NCBI GenBank assembly: GCA_001887945.1
Contig: LDOQ01000051.1
Span: forward strand, 85,474 to 149,473
Direction of reading: 5' to 3'
Length of the DNA: 64,000 nt
Source: Spraguea lophii
Lineage: Eukaryota; Microsporidia; Spragueidae
Part shown: positions 10,911 through 20,836 of the stretch, piece by piece
Position numbering within the stretch: the stretch's first letter is position 1
Layout of the letters: every line of letters begins with the position of its first letter
The notes under the pieces: generated by a model
What the model saw: the letters and a program-made list of their open reading frames with translations, nothing else
The model's database searches: none
Told to the model about the DNA's origin: nothing
Made by a program: the position numbers and the translations under genes

Positions 10911-11376
10911 TCCGCTTGACCCGGTAATCGTGGGATGGTAACCAAATTCCAAACCTAGCAAATTTGAATCCTTCACACAGAAGAAATTTCAAAGAATTAA
11001 TAATAAAAGGTAGGAAAGAAAAGTTGTTTAATGAGTGAAAGTTTGGTAGTGTAGCATTATCCATATCTTGTACAACAGCCCGCCACTGGATTAAAATAAT
11101 GTTTAGTTGGTATAATTGCAATCCCTGTATTGATTTGTGACTCAGTCAATACGATATCAGAAAGATGTTAGAAATTTTTAAGAAATTAGGAGGGGGAAAT
11201 ACATTATACGCAAACTCCTAATCCTCTAAAACTCAAGGTAAGATGGAATTAATGTATATATGCAATGAAATTAGTTAATACAAGTTTGAATATACTTCAG
11301 GAACAAAAAATCATAAACCACTGTAAGTCACAACCGGTGAGGAAACTTGTATAAATAAAAGTTTCATTAAAAAAAT
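10911..11376 (+). mobile_element. tRNA-derived SINE, old degenerate copy
   Basis: Full-length layout with many substitutions: a head with GGGATGGTAACC and a decayed box B (TTTGAATCC), then the body, ending in AAGTTTCATT plus an A run. It corresponds to the SINE at 61627-62100 in the other duplicate, with shared flanks, so it was inserted before the duplication. GC has dropped towards the genome average. Confidence 0.8.
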
Positions 11377-11377
11377 A

Positions 11378-11565
11378 AAATTAATATAAATCTATATCAA
11401 AGGAAATAAGTACAAATATATTATACGATTTAGGAAGAATTAGCATACTTATATTATAGCTAACAACAACTTTAGCAACCAATTTTACAACAATTTTAAC
11501 ATTAATACTTAAATTTTATAAATATTTTTGTTTTATTTTAAAAAATTGAAAGATGAAAAAAGTAT
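11378..11565 (+). repeat. Segment S, also at 61440-61626
   Basis: About 190 bp of AT-rich sequence (for example GAATTAGCATACTTAT and AACTTTAGCAACC) that recurs in the other duplicate. Both copies read the same way on the plus strand, whereas everything around them is inverted. It is non-coding; this copy lies between the old SINE and the 3' end of family A. Confidence 0.7.
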
Positions 11566-11671
11566 TCTGTAACTATTTAATAATACGTTTTATTAAATAA
11601 AATGGTGTTTAAAAATAGAACATATTTTTTGAATAAAAAATAAATCCAATCTTTAGAATCTTAAATTTAAT

Positions 11672-12634
11672 TTATTCACTTCCCCCTATCTTTCTCTTTA
11701 TTTTATTGAGAAATTTTCTTTTTAGTTTGGCTAATTTCGATTTACTGTGCGCATTCATGTCGGATCGAATATCCGTTTTATTAACGTTTTGCACTTTTGG
11801 CATTGTATGCTTCTCATCTTTATTTGTAGTATCAATTGATAAATTGTCTTTAGAACAATCCTGGTCGTCTTCAGCTGTCTGTAGTTTACAATTTGTAGCA
11901 TTTTTTTGTTCTTCTTTAGCTTTAATGCATTCATTTATTAATTCTATGGTAAGTGTACTACCATCTACTCTGCATTCTTGCAAGATATTAAGATGTGATA
12001 TGCTATAACATTTAATTTCATTTTGAAATTTCAAATTATATATTTTTAGTCGTCGAAAATCTTTATAACTTTTTTCATGCTGAGTAGATGAATATACTGA
12101 TATTCGCATAAGTTCCCATGTAATGTTTTTTTCATCCGGTTTGTTTATATTTGAATACCCGTCATAGTTAGTGTTTTCATATCCATCACCATCAACTTTT
12201 ACATAAAAACCAATAATGTATATTTCTCTAGATAATATATCTTCAATCGTATAACTATCACTACTCAAATCCCCTTTTATTATTTTTTTTTCTTCTCTGT
12301 TACTCAATGGATCTATTGATGTATGAACAAATAATATTCCAGTAACTATAGATTCTAATATATTCTCTCTATTAATATCGCAATTTTCATTATCTTCTAG
12401 AAGTATTCCTATCACAGAAAAATCGGTGTTCGTCCTGTTTATTGATTTCCTTGGCCCATCAAAGTTTATTTTATAACCAGAAAGATTATATATATTTCCT
12501 CTCCAATCTTCTCCCATTAATACTATGTTTTGTGTTTTATCATTTCCAGCATTTTTCATATTACTAAAATATGAATTCTTATGAACAAGATAATTTGAAA
12601 TTAAAAAGTTAAAAAATAGCAAATTGAAAAACAT
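11672..12634 (-). CDS. Lineage-specific putative secreted protein, family A (intact)
   Basis: 320 residues with an N-terminal hydrophobic leader (about 1-16), an acidic mixed middle and a strongly basic C-terminal tail (about 300-318). Only three cysteines or so lie beyond the leader. I recognise no domain. Its paralogue at 60748 shares about 150 N-terminal residues, including NIVLMGE, CDINRENILESIV and YTIEDILSREI, then is cut off by a SINE. CCCC directly abuts the ATG on the coding strand. A leader, a fast-evolving paralogous family and a repeat-rich setting fit a secreted host-facing protein, but that role is inference. Confidence 0.72.
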   Translation of the reverse strand: MFFNLLFFNFLISNYLVHKNSYFSNMKNAGNDKTQNIVLMGEDWRGNIYNLSGYKINFDGPRKSINRTNTDFSVIGILLEDNENCDINRENILESIVTGILFVHTSIDPLSNREEKKIIKGDLSSDSYTIEDILSREIYIIGFYVKVDGDGYENTNYDGYSNINKPDEKNITWELMRISVYSSTQHEKSYKDFRRLKIYNLKFQNEIKCYSISHLNILQECRVDGSTLTIELINECIKAKEEQKNATNCKLQTAEDDQDCSKDNLSIDTTNKDEKHTMPKVQNVNKTDIRSDMNAHSKSKLAKLKRKFLNKIKRKIGGSE

Positions 12635-12816
12635 GGGGTTAAATATTTAGCGTTTATTTATTTATTATCAAAATATAATATTTTGATTATTTTTATCTTT
12701 TTTTTACTATTTATATTCTTTTAAATTAAATTGGAATGCTTATTATTTAATTTAGAATGTTTTTCTTTTTATGTTATAATTTCTAAAACGATCCTTTTTT
12801 TGATAAGATTTTTTTT

Positions 12817-12829
12817 TAATTTTTATAAA
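12817..12829. repeat. Target-site duplication, left copy
   Basis: TAATTTTTATAAA, repeated at 13303-13315 on the other side of the SINE. The matching site in the other duplicate (about 60529-60540) carries a single related copy and no SINE. Confidence 0.75.
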
Positions 12830-13302
12830 TCCGCTGTCCGAGTGGTCGTGGGGTAGTAATCAAATCTCGGCCGGCAGGTTCGAATCCCTGCGCTCGGGAG
12901 AATTTTCAAAAAAATAATAATAAAGGATAGAAAAGAAAGGTTGTCGAGTGGGCGGGGTTTGATAACGCAGCATTAATTGTGCTTGTATGACAAGCTCCTT
13001 TATTAGAATAAGTAGCGTTTGGCCTGTGTAATAGTAATCCCTGGGTTGATTTATGACTCGCCTAATACTATACCAAGAAAGAAGTTGACAATTTCTAAAA
13101 AGGTGTGAGTGCCAGCGCTGTGCACCATACACAAAATTCTAGCACTCTATAGCATAATATAAGATAAGATTACTGCATATCTGTAGTGAAGTCGGTTCGT
13201 ACAAACTTAGATATGCTTTAAGAACCAAAGGCTATAGTCCATGGCAAGCCCCAACCGGCCAGGAGACTTCTATAAATAAAAGTCATATTAATAAAAAAAT
13301 TA
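12830..13302 (+). mobile_element. tRNA-derived SINE, full-length divergent copy
   Basis: The head reads TGTCCGAGTGG (box A, one mismatch) and GGTTCGAATCC (perfect box B), then the same body and A-rich 3' end as the other copies. It is clearly diverged from the copies at 9.5 and 59 kb and may represent an older subfamily. A 13 bp target-site duplication flanks it. It lies upstream of family A and is missing from the equivalent site in the other duplicate. Confidence 0.88.
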
Positions 13303-13315
13303 TAATTTTTATAAA
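13303..13315. repeat. Target-site duplication, right copy
   Basis: Repeat of 12817-12829 following the A-rich tail of the SINE. Confidence 0.75.
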
Positions 13316-14772
13316 AAAATGGAAAAATAAAAAAATGTATTAAAACATGTCAATCTTATTTAAATTATAATTTTTATTATTTTTTTTTTAGTATTTTGCA
13401 TTGTAAAAAGATATATTTTTGGTAGTTTTCAAAATAGGAAAATTTAAAATAGCTATTATACATTTATTACGTGAAAAAATATTTAAATATTTTTATATAA
13501 ATTTTAAATCAGAAAAATACATCATAATACATATCTATATACATCTTTTTCAAAGACAAACACCCTCTACATCATATTTTAGGATATATGAAAAAAATAT
13601 TTTTTTCTTTGGGATTATACGAGATTAAAATCCATTCAATAATTTATCCATGATCCAATTTCATATATTCATCTCCGATTAAATATTATTTAAATTCTTT
13701 ATGGAGTTCATTAATAATATACATTCATTTTAACATAAGTTATTTATTATAATCAACAAGTCGTATTAAAATACCGAAAGTTTCTGTTTCTAATTCAACC
13801 CCTGTGTTAAATAATTGTAAAAAACATGTTTTATAAACTTTATAATGCGGTTCATATGATTGTAATCTGTTCGATATCCTACCATTTAATAATTTATAAA
13901 AAATATTTTATTCTAAAGACGAGAATTGTAGGCAATCAATTTTAGTTATTTTTTGGTATAATCTATAATATTTTACTTATAATATTTGGACAAAAAACAT
14001 TTATTTTTATAACTGTTCTTTAAATATAATGTTGTCAATTTTCTTAAATTTCACATATACATCTCAGATATATGATTTTAAATTAGTAAAATGTTTAATA
14101 TAAGACATTGGTTTTCTAATAAATAAATATGATTAATAAACAAATATAAAAGAAAAGAAGTAAAAATACGAATATAGCATAACATTATAAACACTATTTA
14201 TTTTTAACATAACCTTTCTATAAATCTATTCGATCATTGTTGTTTTTTATATATTTTATTGCATACCAATGTAATATGAAAGGTTAAATTCATTAATGAT
14301 ATTGCCATTAATAATACAACTTGATTGGCATGCTTAATTTTAAATATAACTATTAAAATTGTATAAAAAATGGGTTTTCATATAATAATCAATATTTTAA
14401 TGTTAGTTTGATTTCAGAATTGTATTTGCAGAATTTTGGCAATATGAATAACTAAATGAATTACTCTGCTTATGTGTAAAATTATCTTATAACTCTAACC
14501 TGATTCAATTTTTCAAATTTCATTGAAATATAATTAAACCCACATTTATTAACAATGTATTCATTTTTTCTGTAAATATTTTGATATTATCAATTCAAGA
14601 TATAAAAACACGGTAATATACAATTAACACCAAAAAATTCAATGTGAACAATGTAGTATAGACCATATAATTATCCCTGCGGATTTATATCTTTATACAA
14701 CACTTTAATTTTTATTAAGAGAATCCAATAATTTTAAATTACCACTTAAACAATATTTATTTCACATAACTT
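13316..14772. other. Gene-poor stretch with a gene relic
   Basis: About 1.45 kb. The first 145 bases belong to the duplication. A decayed coding stretch on the minus strand is listed separately (13750-13975). The rest is AT-rich with no intact gene. Confidence 0.5.
13750..13975 (-). pseudogene. Decayed gene fragment, unknown
   Basis: On the minus strand about 52 codons without a stop encode a protein-like sequence (for example QSYEPHYKVYKTC and ETETFGILIRLVDYNK), ending in TAA near 13755. The same frame continues upstream past one TAA with more protein-like sequence. Mixed residues and normal-looking codons suggest a real former gene. I cannot name the family. Confidence 0.4.
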
Positions 14773-14967
14773 TTATCCTTTTTTTCTTATAATTTCTTCC
14801 TGTTCTTTTCCATTTTCTTGTCGTTGCCGGTTTCTTCGATTTTCTTCTTTAACTCTTCTTCGTTCTTCTTCCTTTTCTCCTTGGGTTCTTTCATCATCAT
14901 TATCATTCACACAAAAACCAAGTTCCGCTAGAATGTTAATTATAAGAAAAAGTTTCAGATAATCCAT
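14773..14967 (-). CDS. Small putative secreted protein, family B-like, short
   Basis: 64 residues. The leader (core LIINILAELGFCVNDND) resembles that of the family B gene at 62492. The rest is a low-complexity Glu/Arg stretch that ends early, without the conserved C-terminal helix. It is either a shortened, diverged member or a remnant. Confidence 0.45.
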   Translation of the reverse strand: MDYLKLFLIINILAELGFCVNDNDDERTQGEKEEERRRVKEENRRNRQRQENGKEQEEIIRKKG

Positions 14968-15734
14968 TTAGAGTTGAATGTCTGTTTATATGTTTATAAT
15001 AATATTGGTATAATTGTACTTTTATATAACATTTTATCATAATAAAATTTTTCGATATTGTGATTATTTTCTTGACTTTATATTATTTTCTGTAATGTTT
15101 TTCGGAAAGATTTTGTATTTCCTTTACAGTTTTTGGTATATAAAAAGCAGAAAAAGTGTGCCATATATGGAAATAATAATTGAAGGAATTTACATATAAT
15201 ATATAAAATGAATTATTTATGCATTGTTTAAAATATTTGTAAATAGATATTACCATTTTATATATAAGTTATCATTACTGTTTTAATGCATTGATCGATT
15301 GCTAGATGAAAAAATAATTACATGGAATCAATGATATAATAGCCACCAAGTTTTAAAATATTTGGTTATTAATATTCAAATAATTATGGATATAAAATTA
15401 TTGTGATGCCATAATATTCTGTGACTGGAAAAATCACATTATTAATCCAAATAATGTTTATTGGGTCTGTGACTTTATTTTAATTATTGATTCCTGTATG
15501 GTATAATTGAGGATATGAATTTCAAAGAAGTAATGAGAACAAAATGTGTCTTATGCACAAAATTTCGATATTTGGAATATAAAGTAAGATAGGCCTGATA
15601 TATTTATCATAAAACTATGTATATATATCATTTCAGAATCCTAAAGTCATAGGCTACATTAAATTAAACTGATTAAAAAATTTATATAAATAAAATTTTC
15701 ACAAAAAAAAAATTTCATATTATGGAAATTTATT
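14968..15734. other. Intergenic with SINE fossil
   Basis: About 770 bases. The right-hand part (about 15465-15712) is a degenerate SINE. No gene seen. Confidence 0.55.
15465..15712 (+). repeat. SINE fossil, 3' half
   Basis: Ordered matches to the SINE body in plus orientation: GATTCCTGTATGGTATAATT (the copies' CAATCCCTGTATTGATT region, rearranged), AAAGTAAGATAGG, CATAGGCTACA, and the tail TTTATATAAATAAAATTTTC before an A run. Heavily substituted towards AT. Confidence 0.55.
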
Positions 15735-16331
15735 TTACCCTAATGCCTTTTCTATTAATATCGTAATAACTACTCCCGCACAAATCCCAATAAAAAACCA
15801 CATAATGTAAAATTTCAATTTACAATTAGCCTGTTTTTTTTCTATATTATTATCAATTTCAAATTTCTCATCTTGTACATTAAATCTAAAGAAGTTAGAT
15901 CTCATCTGCGATCCATCCTTATCTTTTTCTAGAAGTAAAAATGTTTTTTCGTTATCTTTGAATATAGAATCATCTACTTCAACAAGAATTTCATTTTCTT
16001 CATCTTTCTCTTGGTTATCACTTCCATCCTCTATGGACTTTTTGTTCAAATCAAATTTGATATCTTCTAACTTAATCTCATTTGTTGTTATATTATACGA
16101 ATAGAATTGCAATGAACTAATATCAGAAAGTGGACTTCCAGTTTTTGCCAACAATGTATTATTTTTTTTATCAAAGTTTAAAGACATATTCTTAATTATC
16201 CTTATATCCTTTAAAAAACCTATGTCATTATCACTTTTTATATTATTTTTCAGGCTTTCTTTACAAGTCTTGTCTTTTTTATGATTACTTTCACAAACAG
16301 AGAAAAATAAAAAATACAAAGCATTCACCAT
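15735..16331 (-). CDS. Putative secreted or membrane-anchored protein, unknown
   Basis: 198 residues: a short hydrophobic leader (about 1-13) ending near two cysteines, a charged soluble region rich in Asp, Glu, Lys and Asn (about 15-170), and one strong transmembrane helix at the C-terminus (about 173-193) with a few residues after it. The layout suggests a type I anchored protein. I recognise no domain. It lies between the family B-like small gene and PTP2. No CCC at the start. Confidence 0.62.
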   Translation of the reverse strand: MVNALYFLFFSVCESNHKKDKTCKESLKNNIKSDNDIGFLKDIRIIKNMSLNFDKKNNTLLAKTGSPLSDISSLQFYSYNITTNEIKLEDIKFDLNKKSIEDGSDNQEKDEENEILVEVDDSIFKDNEKTFLLLEKDKDGSQMRSNFFRFNVQDEKFEIDNNIEKKQANCKLKFYIMWFFIGICAGVVITILIEKALG

Positions 16332-17326
16332 CTATATAATTATAACAAAACCTTATATATTTATACTTTATATTAATATTTTCAAATATATCTTATTTGT
16401 AAAAAATATTTCTTTTCTGTCTAAATTATAAAATATTTGTAAATAACTTTTATTATTAAAAAATCTTATTTAGAAAATTTTCGTATTTATATATTTTTTT
16501 ATGTTTCCACAACCATCAATCTTTATTATAAAGACAATAATCTTTTTTGGTATAGATGAAAAACATTACAATATAGAATATATTATTTTATATTATATTT
16601 TGACATCAACTTTCTTAAAAATATTTTTAAATATGAAAATAAAATATTATACTATACAATAAAAAGTTTTTTTTGAAAACGATTGTTGTGTATTTCCACC
16701 GATATTTGGGTTTATCTTTAATATCTGTTTTATATTCTATTTATTTTATTTAGAATGAAATTATACATATATTTTATATCAAATAAATATAAATTCGTCT
16801 CGCTGATTAAAAATATATGAGAATACGTCATAATAATAAATATTGATTTAGAAAAAAATATTTGGTTGTATAATATTTTTTATGATATTTATACTATTAT
16901 TGAATTGTTTTTATAATTTTGTATTTAAAGTTTATCATAGTATAATATTAAATATCGATAATCTGATCATGTTTAATAGTTATGAAGTTGATATATATAT
17001 TTAAATAAAAGATACAACGTGTATATATTTAATATAAAAACAATAAATAATTAAATATTTTTGATATGGTTATTGTTTTTTTTCTATTAATAATATTCAT
17101 ATACAGATAATTATACATGATAATTGATGTTTATAATTGATCTGTTTCAAACTGAAACTTACAAATCATGTTGTTGTCTTTTATATTTTATCATAATTAG
17201 ACCGGAGTTTCACAATCTGAAACATACTTAGTTATTTTTAAAAAAATTTATTGGTATTTTTGTTCATCATCGGCTAAAACAGTTGTATCCGATAAAAAAT
17301 ATAAAAAGGAATAATGTAAAAAAAGT
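16332..17326. other. Divergent intergenic region, no gene seen
   Basis: About 1 kb of AT-rich sequence between the membrane-anchored protein and the PTP2-like gene, probably holding both promoters. No coding or SINE signal found. Confidence 0.6.
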
Positions 17327-18007
17327 ATGATTTCGATTCTTTTACCATTAATATATGGAAACCCATTGGCATCAAAACCACAGATATATTGTAATAATAC
17401 GAATCCTCCTATAACACCAATGGATCCGCGTTGCCTTCCATATACACAACAAAATAATTTAGCACCACCAAGATATTTACCTATTCGTACTTCACCCTCA
17501 ATACAAAACCGTATAATAAAACCCCCTAGAGCCGGTGATCCTTTCAAAGAGATTTTGAAAACAAATCCTGAATTGTCAGAATCCATAAAAAAGATACTTG
17601 AATACTCCGGTATAATGACGCCATGGAACCAAGTAATGGATTTTTTTGATGTCAATCAACGTCAAATGCCTGATCCATATATGTTGTACATGAAAATAAA
17701 AGATATATTAAAGCTTCTTGATTCCGTCAAAGAGAAAATATCTGAAGAATTAATGAAGGTTGAAACCTATATTAACCGTGCAGAAACATATGCAGAGGAA
17801 AATCATAAAAGATTAAAAAGAAATATGGATCAAATGACTCATTATTATAAAAAAATACAAAAGAGTAAGGATCAAGGAGTAAAAAGTGAATATATACAAA
17901 AATTCGAAAAAATAAAAAGAGAAACACAAGGCATCATTAATAGATATATGGGACTGAAAAACTGGTTATTTAAAATTATGGCGTATTTTAAACAATTATT
18001 TAATTGA
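17327..18007 (+). CDS. PTP2: Polar tube protein 2-like protein
   Basis: 226 residues with a short hydrophobic leader (about 1-11), a Pro/Asn-rich N-terminal section with two cysteines, and a Lys-rich, largely helical C-terminal two thirds. PTP2 proteins are basic, lysine-rich, secreted, and encoded next to PTP1 in the microsporidia studied. Size, charge, leader and location 12 kb from PTP1 fit. I could not match a diagnostic motif, so this is a reasoned guess; another secreted coiled-coil protein is possible. Confidence 0.55.
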   Translation: MISILLPLIYGNPLASKPQIYCNNTNPPITPMDPRCLPYTQQNNLAPPRYLPIRTSPSIQNRIIKPPRAGDPFKEILKTNPELSESIKKILEYSGIMTPWNQVMDFFDVNQRQMPDPYMLYMKIKDILKLLDSVKEKISEELMKVETYINRAETYAEENHKRLKRNMDQMTHYYKKIQKSKDQGVKSEYIQKFEKIKRETQGIINRYMGLKNWLFKIMAYFKQLFN

Positions 18008-18204
18008 TTTGTATATTAAAATTTTATATAATAGAAATATTCTTTTTAATTACAAATAAAATAATCGTAAATGTTAATAACTAATGGATTATAATATATT
18101 TGATATATAACAGATTTTAATTTAAACGCTATTTTCAATATTTTATTAAATATAATAAATATAATATTTTTCAATTGGATATTCCTGTGAAACATTGAAA
18201 ATAA

Positions 18205-18417
18205 TTATTTGTGTGCAAGAAAGTTTTCTATCGAATCTCCACGTACTAATAATATTTCACAATCATCATCATAATCTACTTTCACATCTTCTAATATCAT
18301 ATTCATAAATCCATCATATCCAATTAAAGTTCCAATTACATTACCTTTTTCTTTAATTTTTACTTTTATAAGACAATTTAAAAATGGAGATAAATCTGGG
18401 ATAGTGTTGTTCTTCAT
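18205..18417 (-). CDS. Sm-like protein (SmF/LSm6 or SmG type)
   Basis: 70 residues covering one Sm fold. Sm1 is visible as PFLNCLIKVKIK with GTLIGYDGFMNMILEDV, and Sm2 as LVRGDSIENF. The opening PFLNxL and DGFMNM resemble SmF/LSm6; LVRGDSI resembles SmG. It is a subunit of a heteroheptameric ring in spliceosomal snRNPs or an LSm mRNA-decay ring. CCC directly abuts the ATG. Same strand as Emg1, 71 bases downstream of it. Confidence 0.82.
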   Translation of the reverse strand: MKNNTIPDLSPFLNCLIKVKIKEKGNVIGTLIGYDGFMNMILEDVKVDYDDDCEILLVRGDSIENFLAHK

Positions 18418-18488
18418 GGGTACGTAAAATTTACAATAAAATAAAATAATATTTTTTTAAGTTTGATAAAGCATTTTAATATTTATTT

Positions 18489-19055
18489 TTAGAATATTCC
18501 TAAAATATCTTCTAACATAAAACATATCTTTGATATAGCTGTTGCTCCAGATAATGCAAAATTCGAAACCTTTATCATCATATAAAGATCTTTGAAATTT
18601 TCTTCTGTTCCTTTGGATATTGCATTTACATAGAAACAATAACCATTTTCTATGTTATGAGATATTTTTTCTTTTGAAATCTTCTCACCATCTTGCGATA
18701 ATCCAACTTTACGAATATTTGGTGGCAAATATGATTCAACTGGTCCTTTTATTATTTTCATCAAAATTTCTCCATCGTTAGATTTAATTTTTAAATTTTT
18801 AAATAGTTGTTTAAAAAGACCCTGGAATCTTGAATATGTTCGTGGTATTCTTATATTAGGATTTACATCAATTAAAATATTATTCGTAGTATTTATAAAT
18901 ATTTTCATTTTTTTTGATTTATTTAAAGGAGAATCTATTAGTGTCAAAAGTATATGATGTGTTATATCTGCTCTTTCATCTTTTCTAAATGTCTTCTTAG
19001 ATGATTGCATATCTGTTAATTGTGCTTGGTCGATTATAAAAAATATTTGTTCCAT
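18489..19055 (-). CDS. EMG1: Emg1/Nep1 rRNA pseudouridine N1-methyltransferase
   Basis: 188 residues (yeast 252). It methylates a pseudouridine in 18S rRNA and is needed for small-subunit biogenesis. Family signatures: RADITHHILLTLIDSPLNK, then VNPNIRIPRTYSRFQGL (the RIPRT block is characteristic of the SPOUT-type active site) and LPPNIRKVGLS. The coding strand reads CCCATGG at the start, placing CCC against the ATG. Confidence 0.93.
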   Translation of the reverse strand: MEQIFFIIDQAQLTDMQSSKKTFRKDERADITHHILLTLIDSPLNKSKKMKIFINTTNNILIDVNPNIRIPRTYSRFQGLFKQLFKNLKIKSNDGEILMKIIKGPVESYLPPNIRKVGLSQDGEKISKEKISHNIENGYCFYVNAISKGTEENFKDLYMMIKVSNFALSGATAISKICFMLEDILGIF

Positions 19056-19515
19056 GGGATAAAAAAACTTTGCATTAAAATTTTTTAGTTATGAATATTT
19101 AATTATAGTTAAAGTTCTCTCATATATTTATCTCTCGATCATCTGTGATTATTAAATTTATTCAGATTTTTTTTAAAAGTCATTTTTAGAATAATATTAA
19201 AAATTCGTTAAAAATAAATATTAATTAAAAATATTTTTATATTGTTTTTACACACTGGTGGGCTGTAATAACCATAAAAGTTTTATTAATAGGCAGGTGG
19301 TGGTTTTCTCTTCCTCTAATAGAAAACAAAAAAAAGTTTTTTACTAAGATAATATCCAGTTTTGCTCTAAATCAATAATAACGTATTTATTAAAAGAAGA
19401 TGAAGAATTTTTGTTTGAGTGATAATTTATAGGTGTGTACTATAAATCAACAATTTATGTTGTAATAAAAAATTTAAAATATACTTTAACTTTAATTAAG
19501 ATTAATTATTTCCTA
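19056..19515. other. Intergenic, no gene seen
   Basis: About 460 bases between the end of the forkhead gene and the start of Emg1. AT-rich, with the GC-richer patch CACACTGGTGGGCTG near 19250. Nothing recognised. Confidence 0.55.
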
Positions 19516-20175
19516 TTATATATTGAATGAGAACATTTTATCGAAGAAATCATGAGGATCTTCATTATTTTGTTGTAAATCTAGAAGATCGTAACAATCG
19601 AATCCTTTAAACTCTTCATCAAAATAACTATGTGTTTCTCTGATTGGAGGATTGATAGGTTGTACTCGTTGTATTTCCAATCCTGTTTCAAAGTCAATCT
19701 CTTCCATAGGAACTAAAACAATTTTAGATTTTTGAGTATAGTTTTCAACCGATTCATTAGCCATTTTCCCAATACCTCTTGATCTTCTTACTTTTTTGTT
19801 GTTTCTTCTAATTACTTCACCTGCTCGTTCCAAATCAACAGTCCAAAAAGATCCTTTGTTTCCATATTCTTTAGACTGTTTTTTAAAACAATCATAGACC
19901 GATAAATTGTGTCTTACTGAATTCTTCCACTTGGTTCCTGAAATTTTGAAGTAAGGATACGTTTCTTCTATCCAGCGATAAATCTCACGTAGGGGAAGTC
20001 TCCGTTGTTTAGAACTTATTATTGCCTGTGTTATCAAATGTGCATATGATTCTTGTGGCTTGTTACTACCAATATAACCTTCTTCTATGTTTTGCATTAA
20101 TAATTTGATCAATCTCTCTTCTTTTCTTCCGTTTTCTTCAATGTTCGACAATCTGTTGAAGTTGTCTTTATTCAT
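19516..20175 (-). CDS. Forkhead-domain transcription factor
   Basis: 219 residues. The winged-helix forkhead domain spans about residues 42-125: SYAHLITQAI, LPLREIYRWIEETYPYF, the recognition helix WKNSVRHNLSVYDCF, then KGSFWTVD. NSVRHNLS is the forkhead hallmark. C-terminal to it lies a basic KKVRRSRG. No FHA domain is present, unlike yeast Fkh1/2. It faces away from METTL5. Targets unknown. Confidence 0.93.
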   Translation of the reverse strand: MNKDNFNRLSNIEENGRKEERLIKLLMQNIEEGYIGSNKPQESYAHLITQAIISSKQRRLPLREIYRWIEETYPYFKISGTKWKNSVRHNLSVYDCFKKQSKEYGNKGSFWTVDLERAGEVIRRNNKKVRRSRGIGKMANESVENYTQKSKIVLVPMEEIDFETGLEIQRVQPINPPIRETHSYFDEEFKGFDCYDLLDLQQNNEDPHDFFDKMFSFNI

Positions 20176-20836
20176 ATTAATTTTGTGTGTTGTTTAATTA
20201 TTTTATACAAAAACATTGATCGGATCATAACTTTTATCATTTATCATCTTTTTTGTTTTACTAATTATGTTAATAAAAAATAAAAACATTTAAAATATAG
20301 ATCGTAAAGATAAATTTGAATTGTTTTTAATATTGAAATCTTATTTTTGTGATATTTTCATGTTTCAGAATTTTCAGGGGATTAAACTTTAATATTTTTT
20401 TAAGTTAAATTTTTATCAGAGAAAATCATATAATATAATATAAAATATCTTTAGAACATTAGATATATATTTATTTGATATAGTAATTAAAATATCATAT
20501 TGATCAGTACCAATTGATATAACATTAAATATATTTTTATGATGTTTTAGTATAATTTAATACTATGAAATATTTTGACGTAATATTTTGTGTACAAGTT
20601 ATACGCTTGATACGATCTGATATATTTTATCTGGATTATGATAAAATATATCACTATATCTAAGATAAATATAATATTTATTATAAATTTAATAGCTATA
20701 TTTGAAGTTAATTAAACGCTATAATAATATTTTTGTTTCAATAAACTGGAAATCAACATTTTAAAAGTATCAATTATATATGTGAATATGCCAGTTGTAT
20801 TGATATAAATAAAAAATATTTTATATTCCCCTTTGA
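20176..20836. other. Divergent promoter region, forkhead/METTL5
   Basis: About 660 AT-rich bases between two divergent genes. A perfect 14 bp inverted repeat lies near the METTL5 side (listed separately). No ORF. Confidence 0.6.
20618..20653. repeat. Perfect 14 bp inverted repeat, 8 nt loop
   Basis: TGATATATTTTATC at 20618-20631 is the reverse complement of 20640-20653. It sits 184 bases before the METTL5 start. It could be a factor site or a hairpin, but AT-only palindromes also arise by chance. Confidence 0.5.

Larger units (their letters stand above)
9150..13460. repeat. Inverted segmental duplication, copy A
   Basis: Read on the reverse strand, this segment aligns with 60410-63165 read forward, through coding and non-coding sequence alike. 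Shared landmarks are the 5' flank and coding region of the secreted family A gene, an old SINE, the flank and coding region of family B, and the sequence beyond. Copy A is longer because it carries two SINEs missing from copy B (9555-10046 and 12830-13302), retains the 3' half of family A, and contains an extra stretch near 9230-9380. Ends were judged by eye. Confidence 0.8.

Noticed and set aside
12860..13132. 90-codon minus-strand ORF in the SINE at 12.8 kb
   Set aside because: Antisense of the SINE head and body, again with an RDSN block from box B. Not shared as an ORF by other copies.
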